The notes under the pieces are model-generated. The model was not told the origin of the DNA, made no database searches, and was given only the letters and a program-made list of their open reading frames with translations. Shown here one piece after another: positions 8,810 through 18,307 of a stretch of DNA of 64,000 nucleotides; within the stretch, counting starts at the first letter, position 1, and the number at the start of each line of letters is the position of its first letter. This stretch comes from Victivallaceae bacterium (GTDB lineage Bacteria; Verrucomicrobiota; Lentisphaeria; Victivallales; Victivallaceae): NCBI GenBank assembly GCA_021647315.1, contig JAKIUY010000001.1:1-64000 (forward strand), written 5' to 3'. The position numbers and the translations under genes were made by a program.

Positions 8810-9886
8810 ATGGCTTATACAAATAGATTACTGCTAAAAGGCAATGAAGCAACCGTCTACGGCGCGTTACTTGCCGGTTGCGATTGCTATTTCGGTTATC
8901 CAATTACCCCGGCAAGCGAAATAGCCCATACTGCGGCTGAACTGTTTCCTAAATTGGGACGCGTGTTCTTACAGGCTGAATCAGAGATTGCTGCCATCAA
9001 TATGGTAATGGGGGCTGCTGCAACGGGAAGACGGGTAATGACCGCATCCTCAGGACTGGGCATCAGTCTGAAACAGGAAGGAGTCTCATATATTGCAACT
9101 TGTGAGCTGCCGATTGTCATTATTGACATTACCCGCGGTGGTCCGGGACTCGGTAATATCGGTCCCGAACAATCAGACTATAATCAAGTTGTTAAAGGTG
9201 GAGGGCACGGCAGTTACAAATGCATCGTCCTCGCCCCCAATTCAGCTCAGGAAATGTGCGATTTCACTAAAGATGCCTTCGAACTAGCTGACAAATACCG
9301 CATTCCGGTTTATGTTATGACTGATGCCGTTATCGGACAAATGCTTGAATCTGTTACCTTGCCGGAACCTGCTGATAAACATAAAACCCCCGAATGGGCA
9401 CTGGATGGATCTATAAATGATAAAACCAATGTTATAACGTCCATCTATCTGGATCACGATGATCTTGAAGAGGTTAATATTAAACTTCAGAAAAAATATC
9501 AGCTGATTGAAGAGTGTGAACAGCAGGTTGAAGAGTATAAAGTAGAAGATGCTGAATTTATTATGATCGGCTACGGGATTGTTAGCCGGGTGATCAGAAG
9601 CGCAGTCAAAAAACTACGCAAACGTGGTATAAAAGCGGGAATGATAAGACCCAAAACATTATTTCCATTCCCGGAAACATCATTGAACCAAGCGGTCGAA
9701 AAAGTTGATGCATTTGTCTGTGTCGAATTAAGCAATGGGCAAATGATTGATGATATTAAACTGGCAATAGAGTGTAAAAAACCAGTTCACCTGATAAACC
9801 GGATGGGTGGAAATATCCCGTCGGTAGATGAAATCGTCGATAAATGCCTTGAAATATTTAACTATGACAGGACGGTGGAAGCATGA
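8810..9886 (+). CDS. 2-oxoacid:ferredoxin oxidoreductase alpha subunit (VorB/KorA type)
   Basis: A 358-residue subunit starting with [17 protein letters not shown] and [10 protein letters not shown], the hallmark of the pyrimidine-binding alpha subunit. [16 protein letters not shown] and [14 protein letters not shown] follow. Together with the beta-gamma partner it oxidatively decarboxylates a 2-oxoacid to an acyl-CoA, reducing ferredoxin. The 3' end overlaps the next start by four bases (ATGA), so translation is probably coupled. The short form and gene order fit the VOR/KOR branch rather than pyruvate:ferredoxin oxidoreductase. The exact substrate is uncertain. Confidence 0.9.
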   Translation: MAYTNRLLLKGNEATVYGALLAGCDCYFGYPITPASEIAHTAAELFPKLGRVFLQAESEIAAINMVMGAAATGRRVMTASSGLGISLKQEGVSYIATCELPIVIIDITRGGPGLGNIGPEQSDYNQVVKGGGHGSYKCIVLAPNSAQEMCDFTKDAFELADKYRIPVYVMTDAVIGQMLESVTLPEPADKHKTPEWALDGSINDKTNVITSIYLDHDDLEEVNIKLQKKYQLIEECEQQVEEYKVEDAEFIMIGYGIVSRVIRSAVKKLRKRGIKAGMIRPKTLFPFPETSLNQAVEKVDAFVCVELSNGQMIDDIKLAIECKKPVHLINRMGGNIPSVDEIVDKCLEIFNYDRTVEA

Positions 9887-11376
9887 CTGAAAAAATAAAA
9901 CTTCAGAGGCCAAAAGGTTTCTTCAGTAAATTTGACCGACGCCCAGGCCCGGTAAAAACCAATATGCACTATTGCCCAGGCTGCGGACACGGTATTATGC
10001 ATAAACTGATCGCTGAAGCTCTTGCCGATTTTGATATGCAGCAGAATACCATATTTATCGCTCCGGTCGGCTGTGCGGTTTTTACCTATTACTATTTTGA
10101 TTGCGGTGGCATATCTGTGCCACATGGCCGGGCACCGGCTGTTGCAACCGGTATCGTGCGTGCAACTCCTGACGCACATGTTATCTCATACCAGGGGGAT
10201 GGAGATTTGGCGGCAATTGGTCTGAATAACTTTCTTCAGGCGGCAAACCGCGGCGAAAACATGGTCGTATTTTTTGTCAACAATGCTATCTACGGCATGA
10301 CTGGCGGTCAAATGGCGCCAACGACTCTGCCGGGACAGAAAACTGTAACCTGCCCCAATGGACGCTCAACAGTGAATGAGGGCTATCCGCTGAAAGTTTC
10401 TGAAATGGTGGCGGCACTTGATTCACCGGTTTATGTTGAACGGGTTGCTCTCAGCACCACCAAGAATATTATGCAAGCCAGAAGAGCAGTCAGAAAAGCC
10501 CTGCAGAATGTCATTAACAAAAAAGGCTTTTCCATGGTTGAGGCACTGTCAGGATGCCCGGTGAATCTTAATTTCAATGCTCAGGAAATGAATGAATTTA
10601 TTGATAATCAAATGATGTCATATTTCCCGCTGGGGTGTCTGAAGGATATCGCGGACAACCGTGATCCGATCAAACGTCCGGTCAGCATCTATGCTAAAAA
10701 CAAAGTTAAAGCGGTACTGTTCCCACAAGCCGTTGACGGTGGCGTTGATGCTGAATTTGAAAATCCATCTGAACTGTTTAAGAAAGAGCGAAGAATTAAA
10801 TGTGCTGGCTTTGGTGGTCAGGGGATTCTCAGCCTTGGCATGATGATTGCCAGTATGGCAAAATTACGTAATTTCAATGTCAGTTGGCTCCCCTCTTACG
10901 GACCGGAAAAACGGGGCGGTACAGCAAACTGTTCTGTTGTGCTCAGCCGCAGTGAAGTCGGATCGCCATTAATTGATTCAGACTGCAATCTGCTGATTGC
11001 GATGAATCAGCCATCTATTGACAAATATCTGCCGGAACTCAAGGACAAAGGTGTCCTGCTTTATGACAGTTCAACCGCCTCTGCACCTGAAAACATCGGC
11101 AATCGTATCGTCTATTCAGTCGCAGCCTCAAATATTGCGGAAAAAATGGGCAGTATAAAATGCGCCAATTCCGTAATGCTCGGTGCGCTTGCGGTAATTC
11201 TCCGCGATTATTTCCTCGAAAAAGATGACCCGCAGGATTTTGATCGGGTCTTTGAAGAGGCCATCCTTGATTGTTTCTCTCACAAGAAAAACACCATAAG
11301 ACTCAATTTCAACGCCTATTATGCCGGTAAAAAAGCGGCACTGGAAATTTTACAATCATCTACGGTTAAAGGATAA
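9883..11376 (+). CDS. 2-oxoacid:ferredoxin oxidoreductase, fused beta and gamma subunits
   Basis: A 497-residue fusion. The N-terminal 270 residues are the thiamine-diphosphate beta subunit: [12 protein letters not shown], then [12 protein letters not shown] and the cofactor-binding [11 protein letters not shown]. After a linker, residues about 305-490 are the gamma domain: [13 protein letters not shown] and [13 protein letters not shown], then LIAMNQPS. In many organisms beta and gamma are separate, but fused forms occur in Bacteroidetes and PVC bacteria. With 8564 and 8810 it completes the enzyme. hisF follows after only 7 bp. Confidence 0.9.
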   Translation: MTEKIKLQRPKGFFSKFDRRPGPVKTNMHYCPGCGHGIMHKLIAEALADFDMQQNTIFIAPVGCAVFTYYYFDCGGISVPHGRAPAVATGIVRATPDAHVISYQGDGDLAAIGLNNFLQAANRGENMVVFFVNNAIYGMTGGQMAPTTLPGQKTVTCPNGRSTVNEGYPLKVSEMVAALDSPVYVERVALSTTKNIMQARRAVRKALQNVINKKGFSMVEALSGCPVNLNFNAQEMNEFIDNQMMSYFPLGCLKDIADNRDPIKRPVSIYAKNKVKAVLFPQAVDGGVDAEFENPSELFKKERRIKCAGFGGQGILSLGMMIASMAKLRNFNVSWLPSYGPEKRGGTANCSVVLSRSEVGSPLIDSDCNLLIAMNQPSIDKYLPELKDKGVLLYDSSTASAPENIGNRIVYSVAASNIAEKMGSIKCANSVMLGALAVILRDYFLEKDDPQDFDRVFEEAILDCFSHKKNTIRLNFNAYYAGKKAALEILQSSTVKG

Positions 11377-11383
11377 TCAGATT

Positions 11384-12148
11384 ATGTTGGCTAAACGTAT
11401 TATTCCCTGCCTTGATGTTACTGACGGCAGAGTTGTCAAAGGCGTTAACTTTGTCGATCTAGTTGACGCTGGCGACCCGGTAGAAGCGGCAATCAAATAT
11501 GATCGCCAGGGTGCGGACGAAATTGTCTTCCTCGATATTACCGCAACCTGTGATAACCGGGCGACAATGGTTGATGTTATTCGACGTACCGCATCTCAGG
11601 TATTTATTCCAGTTACTGTCGGCGGCGGTATCAGAGAAGTCGAGGATATGCGCCTGATGCTCCAATCCGGGGCTGACAAAGTATCAGTCAACAGTGCAGC
11701 TGTCACCAATCCTGATATTATCAGAGCCGGTGCTGAACGTTTCGGTAGACAGTGTATAGTTTTGGCGATAGATGCTAAGCGAGTGCCTGGAGAAAAAAAC
11801 AGATGGCAAGTCTATACTCATGGCGGCAGAAATCCGATTGATCTTGATGTGGTTGAATGGGCCAAACGCGGCGTCGAACTCGGTGCTGGTGAAATCCTCC
11901 TGACCAGTATGGACTCGGACGGTACGCTGGACGGTTATGACTGTGAACTGACCCGTGCCGTATCAGAAGCGGTATCTGTTCCAGTTATTGCATCAGGTGG
12001 TGCAGGAACCCTACAGCATCTGGTTGATGTCCTCAAAGAGGGCAAAGCTGATGCCGTACTGGCAGCTTCAATCTTTCATTTCGGCACCTATACCGTGCCG
12101 GAAGCAAAAGAGTTCCTGAAAAAGCACGGCATCCCGGCAAGGGTCTAG
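11384..12148 (+). CDS. hisF: imidazole glycerol phosphate synthase, cyclase subunit
   Basis: A 254-residue TIM barrel starting [20 protein letters not shown], the standard HisF N-terminus, with Asp residues in CLDV and LTSMDSDGT that serve catalysis. It uses ammonia from HisH to make imidazole glycerol phosphate and AICAR in histidine synthesis. I start at ATG 11384, preceded by AAAGGA; an in-frame ATG 21 codons earlier would add residues foreign to the family. It sits at the end of the oxidoreductase cluster without other his genes nearby. The stop codon is the first triplet of a heptamer repeat (see 12145). Confidence 0.95.
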   Translation: MLAKRIIPCLDVTDGRVVKGVNFVDLVDAGDPVEAAIKYDRQGADEIVFLDITATCDNRATMVDVIRRTASQVFIPVTVGGGIREVEDMRLMLQSGADKVSVNSAAVTNPDIIRAGAERFGRQCIVLAIDAKRVPGEKNRWQVYTHGGRNPIDLDVVEWAKRGVELGAGEILLTSMDSDGTLDGYDCELTRAVSEAVSVPVIASGGAGTLQHLVDVLKEGKADAVLAASIFHFGTYTVPEAKEFLKKHGIPARV

Positions 12149-12165
12149 AAGCTAGAAGTTAGGTG
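12145..12165 (+). repeat. heptamer repeats starting at the hisF stop codon
   Basis: CTAGAAG occurs twice in a row from 12145, followed by TTAGGTG. The hisF stop TAG (12146-12148) lies in the first unit. A 7-bp unit shifts frame at each copy, so stops recur in other frames. Similar arrays start at stop codons at 18221, 26373, 48872 and 52862. Confidence 0.6.
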
Positions 12166-12525
12166 TAATTGTAAGAAAAATCCCTGCGGGACTATAAAAC
12201 TAAAAATTGTAAAAGCTTTAAATACAAAAATTTATAGAGATCTTAACTTTAACATTGAACTGCTCTACTTAATGTAACAGATTCAGTGAATTATGTTATA
12301 TTGCTAACTTTCATTACTGGTTAAAAGCGGCGAATAGGTTGAAGCCACAGTGCTTCGCTTGGGGCGTTCGGGGACTCACTCTTGGCACTCTAAAAAATTT
12401 AATGTGTTAACAGCTGCTATTTGGAGTGCGAAAATTCTTTTTCGCTTTAACAATAAAAGTTACAGCTATTCAAGCTGTGTGATAGTTATTAAATAGTAGA
12501 AATATTTTTTAAATTAGAGATAGAT
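12149..12525. other. 377-bp gap without an intact gene
   Basis: Apart from the heptamers, I see a small hairpin GCGAAAA-TTC-TTTTTCGC at 12428-12445 and AT-rich sequence. No coding frame of useful length is supported. Confidence 0.5.
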
Positions 12526-12684
12526 ATGCCGACACTCAATTGGATTGGAAAAGATAAAGTTGTAAACCATCACCAGGATGTGCCCTATCGGGTGCTGGAG
12601 CATAAATATGGCTTTACCGCAGACCAGGGCGAACAAAAACAACTCGCCACAAGTGGCAAAAATATAATTTTCAAAAATACCTAG
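12526..12684 (+). pseudogene. N-terminal stub of a site-specific DNA methyltransferase
   Basis: The 52-residue frame begins MPTLNWIGKDKVVNHHQDVP and continues YRVLEHKYGF, which matches the conserved start of type III-like adenine methyltransferases (MPTLNWIGK...VVNHHxxVPF). In the family this is followed by a GNLLIQGDNL segment and the DPPY motif; here the frame ends in TAG right after a few unrelated residues. It is therefore a remnant of a restriction-modification gene, left between hisF and a small hypothetical gene. It may still be translated, but it cannot be an enzyme. Confidence 0.65.
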
Positions 12685-12705
12685 AGATATAACGAGGTTT
12701 TAATT

Positions 12706-12948
12706 ATGGGAAACAATAAATTACTACACCCCGAACAATCCGGTGAAGAGCATGATATTGGTATTGCTATGATGGGATCAGTTGCGTTTGCTCTTTTTGG
12801 AGAAAATATCGATAATTTAAAGCCTGAAGAAGTATATGCTCTTCATTGTGCTTGGGAATTGGAAATGAATGAAGACAAACGTGCTCCCGCAGAAAGAACG
12901 GTTAATTCTGGATTAGAAATTTTACTGAAGTATAATCCAACTCTATAA
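12706..12948 (+). CDS. small hypothetical protein, 80 residues
   Basis: A compact acidic protein with a CGAGG ribosome site before ATG 12706. It contains IGIAMMGSVAFALFGENI and a helical segment rich in Glu, and has no signal peptide, Cys cluster or motif that I recognise. It lies between the methylase stub and cobO, about 40 bp from the latter. Function unknown. Confidence 0.55.
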   Translation: MGNNKLLHPEQSGEEHDIGIAMMGSVAFALFGENIDNLKPEEVYALHCAWELEMNEDKRAPAERTVNSGLEILLKYNPTL

Positions 12949-12987
12949 ACAATAAAAAGGCAGATAAAATGAAGGATTTCAACCTTA

Positions 12988-13539
12988 ATGTTAAATAAAA
13001 TAGCTAAAGATAAACGTCACGGCCTGCTGATCAATATCACCGGTAATGGCAAGGGCAAAACTACCAGTGCATTCGGCACCGCGCTGCGGGCATTGGGCTG
13101 GGGCTGGAAAGTCACCGCTATCCAATTCGTTAAATCCGGCAGTACTGCTACTGGCGAAAAACAGCTGGCCGAGTCGCTTGATCTACCGTTTGAAGTAATT
13201 ACTATGGGAGCCGGTTTTACCTGGAATCGCAAAATCACTGAAGACGAGCATATCCAATGTGCCAAAGATGCCTGGCAGCTTGCCAGTGATTACATTATCA
13301 ACGGCAAAGTCGACCTGTTAATCCTAGATGAACTCAATATCGCCTTGGATAAAAAATGGCTTGATGTCGCTGAAATAATAGAAGTTCTCAAACAACGCCC
13401 CCCATGGATGCACCTGATTATCACCGGACGCAACGCAATCGATGAAATTATTGAAGTTTCCAACCTCGTTTCTGAGATAAAAGAAGTAAAGCACCCATTC
13501 AATACCGGCATAATAGCCCAACAAGGCATCGAATTTTAA
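12988..13539 (+). CDS. cobO: cob(I)yrinic acid a,c-diamide adenosyltransferase (CobO/BtuR)
   Basis: A 183-residue P-loop protein with NITGNGKGKTTSAFG (Walker A at about 19-26), AIQFVKSG, and the Walker B-like DLLILDELN, all typical of CobA/BtuR/CobO. It transfers the adenosyl group of ATP to the cobalt of corrinoids in the cytoplasm, giving adenosylcobalamin. The length is close to the usual 180-200. No other cobalamin gene and no recognisable B12 riboswitch is seen in the upstream DNA. Confidence 0.93.
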   Translation: MLNKIAKDKRHGLLINITGNGKGKTTSAFGTALRALGWGWKVTAIQFVKSGSTATGEKQLAESLDLPFEVITMGAGFTWNRKITEDEHIQCAKDAWQLASDYIINGKVDLLILDELNIALDKKWLDVAEIIEVLKQRPPWMHLIITGRNAIDEIIEVSNLVSEIKEVKHPFNTGIIAQQGIEF

Positions 13540-13563
13540 GATAAATAATGACCTCTTCTAAGG

Positions 13564-13590
13564 TCTCACAAAAAAATAACTTGGATGTTT
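13564..13590. repeat. single end of a dispersed repeat related to the IS-remnant termini
   Basis: The string CACAAAAAAATAACTTGGA here matches the outer arms of the element at 50094-51140, and a shorter form occurs near 45007. It has no partner arm nearby, so it is a solo end. Confidence 0.5.
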
Positions 13591-13635
13591 TGAGTAAGTC
13601 CCAATTTTACCTATTTTGTCGGCTGTTAAACTTTT

Positions 13636-13654
13636 TATACGATACTGTCGTATA
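13636..13654 (+). promoter_or_regulatory. palindrome upstream of the DUF4143 ATPase gene
   Basis: TATACGA-TACTG-TCGTATA is a perfect 7-bp inverted repeat in AT-rich DNA, 150 bp before the ATG at 13805. A partial copy TATCGTATAAA follows near 13711. It could be an operator; no regulator gene is adjacent. Confidence 0.35.
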
Positions 13655-13804
13655 GAACGGTATAAAATTATATGATATAATAATTTATTTTTAAAATAAA
13701 AGTCTGTTTGTATCGTATAAATATTTGAAAAAAATCATATTATAACGTATACTATATAATAGTCACTCAATCTTTTGCTATTTAAATGATTTATACGGTG
13801 TAAA

Positions 13805-15097
13805 ATGAGTAAAATTAAACAACTATTATTTAGGTACAACCCTTGGTGGGATGGCGACTTCCTGCTCAGTGGGATTATTAAACGTCCTATATTGTTCAAA
13901 AAACTTGCTGAGTTACATCTTCTTAAAGATACCATTCTGCTCACTGGCTTGCGTCGGGTAGGCAAAACTACTCTTATGAGGATGATGATAAAAGAGTTGG
14001 CGACTGATATTGATCAGGCCCGTCATCTATTCTACCTGTCACTGGATGATTATGGTTTAAAAGGCATGGCGTTAAGTGATATCGTTGATGAATTCCGAGC
14101 AATTCATAAATTTAGCCATTCGGAGCAGCTTACCCTGTTTCTTGATGAAGTGACTGCATTGCCAGACTTTGAAATTCAATTAAAGAACCTCTATGATATG
14201 GGTGGAGTTAAAATTTACGCCGCATCGTCAAGTGCGTCAGTTTTGCGTGAGGGAGGCGGTTATCTTACCGGCAGAAAACGTTTTTTCCCGGTACCGCCAT
14301 TGGATTTTCATGAATACCTGCATTTTAAGCAGATTAAAATATCACCGGCAGATGGTCATCTATTCAAAGAGTATTTTGAGGATTATATGCGAACTGGTGG
14401 CATTCCTGAATTTGTCCTTACTGGAGATGTCGCCTATCTTAGAGAATTGGTTGATGATATTATTTGTAAAGATATTGCAGCAGTCCATAACATCAAAAGT
14501 CTCGGGATGTTACGTGATTTTTTCATGTTATTAATGGAACGAGCGGGTAAAAGCGTAAGTGTCAACAAAATGGCACGTATAATGCAAATTTCGCCCGATA
14601 CATCGCGGCGTTTTCTTGATCTATTTGAGAAAAGTTTCCTTATCTCTTTGGTGTCAAGAGCTACTAAGTTGAACGAGTCATTGCGCTCGCCCAAAAAACT
14701 TTACAGTGTTGACCTTGGAATTAGAGTACTTTTTACCGGTTACCGTGATCTGGGCAGCTTGTTTGAAAACTATATATTCAACCTAATATCGTCGAAAGCT
14801 CCTAGATTTATTTTGGAGGATGGCATAGAATTGGATTTCATTACCGATGATGGGTTATTAATTGAAGCCAAATACTATGATGCCATGTGGCCTAAACAGC
14901 AACTTTTATTTGATGCTTATCCAGCAAAAGATAAACTTGTAATTGATTCAGTCGAAGCATTAACTTTATTTGACAGTACTGATGATGAAATTATTAGAGC
15001 TACGTGTAGAGAAGAGTATGACGATTACCTGTTCGCGGCGTCTAAATTACCAAACTTAGGACGAACGCCTGGGATGGTTGTTCATGGAGGAGCATAA
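13805..15097 (+). CDS. AAA-family ATPase with DUF4143 domain
   Basis: A 430-residue protein of the COG1373 type. The N-terminal AAA domain has GLRRVGKT (48-55) and LFLDEV (111-116), and residues GGYLTGRKRFFPVPPLDFHEYL match the family's conserved arm. The C-terminal DUF4143 part (about 230-400) has ELDFITDDGLLIEAKYY, a PD-(D/E)xK-like strand pattern. Such proteins are widespread and variable in bacteria and archaea; their role is unclear. It stands alone between long gaps, with an AT-rich upstream region, and may be an accessory gene. Confidence 0.85.
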   Translation: MSKIKQLLFRYNPWWDGDFLLSGIIKRPILFKKLAELHLLKDTILLTGLRRVGKTTLMRMMIKELATDIDQARHLFYLSLDDYGLKGMALSDIVDEFRAIHKFSHSEQLTLFLDEVTALPDFEIQLKNLYDMGGVKIYAASSSASVLREGGGYLTGRKRFFPVPPLDFHEYLHFKQIKISPADGHLFKEYFEDYMRTGGIPEFVLTGDVAYLRELVDDIICKDIAAVHNIKSLGMLRDFFMLLMERAGKSVSVNKMARIMQISPDTSRRFLDLFEKSFLISLVSRATKLNESLRSPKKLYSVDLGIRVLFTGYRDLGSLFENYIFNLISSKAPRFILEDGIELDFITDDGLLIEAKYYDAMWPKQQLLFDAYPAKDKLVIDSVEALTLFDSTDDEIIRATCREEYDDYLFAASKLPNLGRTPGMVVHGGA

Positions 15098-15237
15098 AAA
15101 TAGGTTCAAGGGACTTTGCACGCTTTGCGTCCTGAAGTCCTGCCACTATGTTCAGGGGTGGTATTTCCCATTCATCCAATGTTCGGGGTTCGGTGTTCCG
15201 ACGCAGTCGGCTTGATTAAAAATATCTGTTTTTTTTG

Positions 15238-15298
15238 TTTTTTTGTCACAATCACCTTTTAATCGTCAAATAATAGTAACGGATCATTTTTGATGATA
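15238..15298 (+). promoter_or_regulatory. conserved block A, probable ECF-sigma promoter region
   Basis: This stretch contains TTTTTTGTCACAAT, then TTTTAAT, GTCAA, TAATA and TAACGG in fixed order. The same order and spacing occur at 19502-19560 before the MBOAT gene, with about 41 of 51 aligned bases identical. Two such copies before genes of one functional cluster, one of them the sigma gene itself, fit an autoregulated sigma promoter. The exact -35 and -10 boxes are not determined. Confidence 0.5.
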
Positions 15299-15436
15299 TA
15301 CTTTAAACGCTTGAACTTTAGCTTTGTCTACGCCCTGACAACGCTACTGCTGCTCTTTGCAAGTTATCGGTTACTTCTCGTAGCCAATAACTTACCAAAA
15401 GCAGTTCAGCATTGCCATCATCGCATAAAAAGTTAA
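15293..15436 (+). CDS. possible 47-residue membrane peptide
   Basis: An ATG at 15293 opens a frame of 47 codons that starts MIYFKRLNFSF, has a strongly hydrophobic stretch YALTTLLLLFASYRLLLVA, and ends with a His/Cys-rich tail (HCHHR). It lies between conserved block A and the sigma gene. There is no clear ribosome site, and the ATG lies at the edge of block A, so expression is uncertain. It could be a small regulator of the sigma system or chance. Confidence 0.3.
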   Translation: MIYFKRLNFSFVYALTTLLLLFASYRLLLVANNLPKAVQHCHHRIKS

Positions 15437-15484
15437 GGTTCTTCCCGCTCAAAGTATAACGTTAGAACCATAGAATATAAATAA

Positions 15485-16015
15485 ATGATATCAATAACGA
15501 AAGAACAGTTAGCCTATTTTGAAAAACAGGTGATTTTAAATCACAAGCAGGTGCTTGCATATGCGTTGTCGCTTAATTTGGATCGACACGCGGCGGAAGA
15601 TTTGATCCAGGATGCTTTTTTGACAGCTTTTCATAAATTGGCTGAAATTGATCGAGATCGCAGTTTCGGAGCCTATATGCGGGGAATTGTCAGATTTAAA
15701 TATTTAGAACGTGGTCGAAAATTAAAAGAGATCTGTCTCGGTGATGCAATTATAGATATTGTTGATCAGCAGTTTATGGAATGGAACAGTGGCGAACATC
15801 ATAGGATGCATTTATTTGATATACTTGAACAATGCAATGAAAAATTGACCGAGGATCAACAGCAGATTATTAGAATGTTTTATACAGAAAAAGCGCAGTG
15901 CGAAATGATTGCAGCAACAATGAAGATTAATGAAACGACAGTACGAAAAAGATTGGAACGTATTCGCAATGAGCTTAAGGGCTGTATTAAAAAACAGCAG
16001 AAGGGGGCAAGATGA
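15485..16015 (+). CDS. ECF-type RNA polymerase sigma factor
   Basis: A 176-residue sigma-70 family protein. Region 2 shows DLIQDAFLTAFHKL and FGAYMRGIVRFKYLE; region 4 (about 115-170) has EDQQQIIRMFY and the helix-turn-helix INETTVRKRLERIR. It resembles the short sigma factors that PVC bacteria use together with FecR or other surface-linked regulators. The ATG of the FecR-like gene overlaps its stop by four bases (ATGA at 16012), so the two are translationally coupled. A conserved block at 15238 and a related one at 19502 are candidate target promoters. Confidence 0.9.
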   Translation: MISITKEQLAYFEKQVILNHKQVLAYALSLNLDRHAAEDLIQDAFLTAFHKLAEIDRDRSFGAYMRGIVRFKYLERGRKLKEICLGDAIIDIVDQQFMEWNSGEHHRMHLFDILEQCNEKLTEDQQQIIRMFYTEKAQCEMIAATMKINETTVRKRLERIRNELKGCIKKQQKGAR

Positions 16016-16986
16016 ATAACCAGAAAATAGAAAAAAAACGACCGGATGAACCGGTTGCACCTGAATCTATGGCAATGGAGGGTTTATTGCGTGAGTTCGG
16101 TGAAAATGGCACGGCACCGCATCGTGATCTTATCGGCAGTATAATGACAGAAGCTCGTAAAACAGCTGATATTACAGTTACTACAGTATCACAGCCCGTG
16201 TCGGTAATCTCTATACTGAAATATCTATTGCCGGCAGCAGCCTGCTTGGCAATTATGGGCGTACTGATCTTTAAAAGTGGTATCACATTGACTGGCAAAG
16301 TAAAATTAACCGCCGAATCGCCATGTTTGATGGCTTCAACGCCGGGTGGTATTCTTGAACGCGCCGGTGCCTCGCTGGCAATCAGAAATGGCATGAAGGT
16401 GAATAGCCATGACCAAATTAAAACCTATGCTTCAAGTATTGCCTATCTACAGTTCAATGACCTGAGTCGCCTAGAAATTAGCGGAAATAGTAATATTAGT
16501 TACAACGGAACCGCAGTTATCCGGCAACCGGATAATAGCCGGATTAAAAAGATTGACATTTCATTGCAGGAAGGAGCAATTTACGGGAATATCGTCAAAA
16601 CTAGTAATTATGGCGCATTTACGATTAAAACCCCGCAGGGCAAGCTCAGTATTCGTCAAGGTAAATTTATTCTAGTTAACAAACCAAACTCATTCTATCT
16701 GGAAGTTATCAGTGGTGCGGTCCAGTTTAAGGCTGACCATCAAGCCAAGGTGGTAAAAGTTAAACCCGGGCAAGTTTGCCTAATCGGAGCTGGTCAGACA
16801 GTTAAAATCGTCTCGCTTAATCAACTTAATTCAAGTATGCTGAAACAGCAGATTATTGCCAGTCGACAACGGTTGACTATGAACGAAAGTGGTTTTGAAC
16901 AACTGTTATTAAAATTATATAAAAAGAAAAAAGCCGACATCTGTTTTAAACGTAATAAGCTGAAAAATAGAAGAATATTTTTATAA
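16012..16986 (+). CDS. FecR-like membrane regulator (candidate anti-sigma factor)
   Basis: A 324-residue protein with about 65 cytoplasmic residues, one membrane helix (about 66-88, ISILKYLLPAAACLAIMGVL), and an outer FecR-type domain with YASSIAYLQFNDLSRLEIS and IKTPQGKLSIRQGKFIL. In FecI/FecR pairs the membrane partner senses an outside signal and controls the sigma factor. The four-base overlap with the sigma gene supports a functional pair here. The C-terminus is Lys/Arg-rich (LYKKKKADICFKRNK). The signal sensed is unknown. Confidence 0.78.
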   Translation: MNNQKIEKKRPDEPVAPESMAMEGLLREFGENGTAPHRDLIGSIMTEARKTADITVTTVSQPVSVISILKYLLPAAACLAIMGVLIFKSGITLTGKVKLTAESPCLMASTPGGILERAGASLAIRNGMKVNSHDQIKTYASSIAYLQFNDLSRLEISGNSNISYNGTAVIRQPDNSRIKKIDISLQEGAIYGNIVKTSNYGAFTIKTPQGKLSIRQGKFILVNKPNSFYLEVISGAVQFKADHQAKVVKVKPGQVCLIGAGQTVKIVSLNQLNSSMLKQQIIASRQRLTMNESGFEQLLLKLYKKKKADICFKRNKLKNRRIFL

Positions 16987-17003
16987 ACAACAGGAGAGCA
17001 GAA

Positions 17004-18227
17004 ATGGGAATGAAATTTGTTATTACTCTATTGGCAGGTTTGTTGATGTTTAACTGCCTGGCTAAAGCTAATACTGTTACCGGGTTTGATATAAAAGGCC
17101 CGGTAGATGCAGATAATAATGGCAAGTATACCTGTCTGAATAAAAAACTGGTAAAAAGTTATTGGGAATATCCCGACACGGGGCATGACTCTGTCGCTTG
17201 GCAATCGGCAGTTGTACCGAAAAAATTAGCTAAGCAGCCAGTAACTTTACGTTTTGCCTGTGGACTTGGCGCCCATAATGGTTTTGCATCGCATCAACTT
17301 TATCTCAATGGTAAAAAATTGCTGGCATTTAATGTGCAATACGGTGATTTTACCGTTAAAACTACAGCTGCCACCTTTAAGTTCAGCCCAGTATATCTTG
17401 ATGGTAATGATGATCTGTTCGGCGTTGCCGAATTAACTGTTATGCCTGAATTGATCAACTTTGGTCATGCTCAAAAGCTTAAAATTGTCGGTGATAAAAA
17501 AAAATCTAAAGCTTGGTTTATGTTGTCCGCAATTGCTGCTCCTGCCCCGCAGGAAATAACCAGACAGCGTGAAAAAAACAGTATTAAACGCAGAATAGAG
17601 ATTATTAAAGTGATTAAAGCTAAAAGTCGGATCAAAGCTAAACAGGAAGCGGCACAGCCTCACATTATTTGCCGCTGGCCGCATAACAGCAACGCCGCCG
17701 TTTCTCAGATTAACGCAACTGAACAGAACAATGATTATGAAGGGGCGCAGCAATTAACGGTCCATTATCCTCAATCCCCGGCCAAGTTTGAAGCTGCGGT
17801 TGATCAAGCTATAATTGATCGAGCCTGGTTGGTGGTGAAATATGCAAAACAATATTTTACCACCACTGCTATGGCTGGAATGAAGCAGAACCTAGACTAT
17901 CTGCAACAACTGGACTGTGTTGTCTGGACTGCCCCGCCGGATAAGGTTGTAGAGTATATCAGAATGCGTCATTTAGCTAAATTAATTGTCGAACAGAAAA
18001 AGGCAGGCCATGCTCGGGTAACGATGCATGGGTTCCCGAGTGGCTTCAAAGCAAACCTACCATTGACCGTTCAGGTTACATTACCTAAAAATGCCTGGGG
18101 CATCAAGGTGCGCAATCAACGACAGGGTGAAAAAGTTCATCACCTAATTGTGACAGCTAAAAAACGTGGGGTGCGTTTTGAGATGACACCGGGCAACGGT
18201 CCGGTTGATATTTATTATAACGATTAA
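17004..18227 (+). CDS. secreted protein of unknown function with a beta-sandwich-like N-terminal half
   Basis: A 407-residue protein with a signal peptide (FVITLLAGLLMFNCLAKA) cut near residue 22-24. Residues 25-165 contain WEYPDTGHDSVAW and SHQLYLNGKKLLAFN, resembling the sugar-binding beta-sandwich folds found in many PVC surface proteins. A Lys/Arg-rich linker and an all-beta C-terminal part with VTLPKNAWGIKV follow. It begins 18 bp after the FecR-like gene with GGAGAG ahead of the ATG, so it belongs to the same operon. Its stop codon lies in the first unit of a long heptamer array. Ligand unknown. Confidence 0.7.
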   Translation: MGMKFVITLLAGLLMFNCLAKANTVTGFDIKGPVDADNNGKYTCLNKKLVKSYWEYPDTGHDSVAWQSAVVPKKLAKQPVTLRFACGLGAHNGFASHQLYLNGKKLLAFNVQYGDFTVKTTAATFKFSPVYLDGNDDLFGVAELTVMPELINFGHAQKLKIVGDKKKSKAWFMLSAIAAPAPQEITRQREKNSIKRRIEIIKVIKAKSRIKAKQEAAQPHIICRWPHNSNAAVSQINATEQNNDYEGAQQLTVHYPQSPAKFEAAVDQAIIDRAWLVVKYAKQYFTTTAMAGMKQNLDYLQQLDCVVWTAPPDKVVEYIRMRHLAKLIVEQKKAGHARVTMHGFPSGFKANLPLTVQVTLPKNAWGIKVRNQRQGEKVHHLIVTAKKRGVRFEMTPGNGPVDIYYND

Positions 18228-18283
18228 CGATTAACGATTAACGATTAACGATTAACGATTAACGATTAACGATTAACGATTAA
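18221..18283 (+). repeat. nine perfect tandem copies of a 7-bp unit
   Basis: CGATTAA is repeated nine times without a gap. The stop codon TAA of the preceding gene is the last triplet of the first copy. The array ends 25 bp before the ATG at 18308, so it lies in the leader of the SUMF1 gene. Perfect short arrays like this can change in copy number. Confidence 0.95.
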
Positions 18284-18307
18284 CAAAAAAAGCAAGGATT
18301 AATTAAT

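Noticed and set aside
12149-12525. B12 riboswitch for cobO
   Set aside because: I looked for a B12-box-like sequence in the gaps before cobO and found none, and another gene lies between.
18221-18283. Possible CRISPR-like array
   Set aside because: The repeats are contiguous 7-mers without spacers, so this is a microsatellite.
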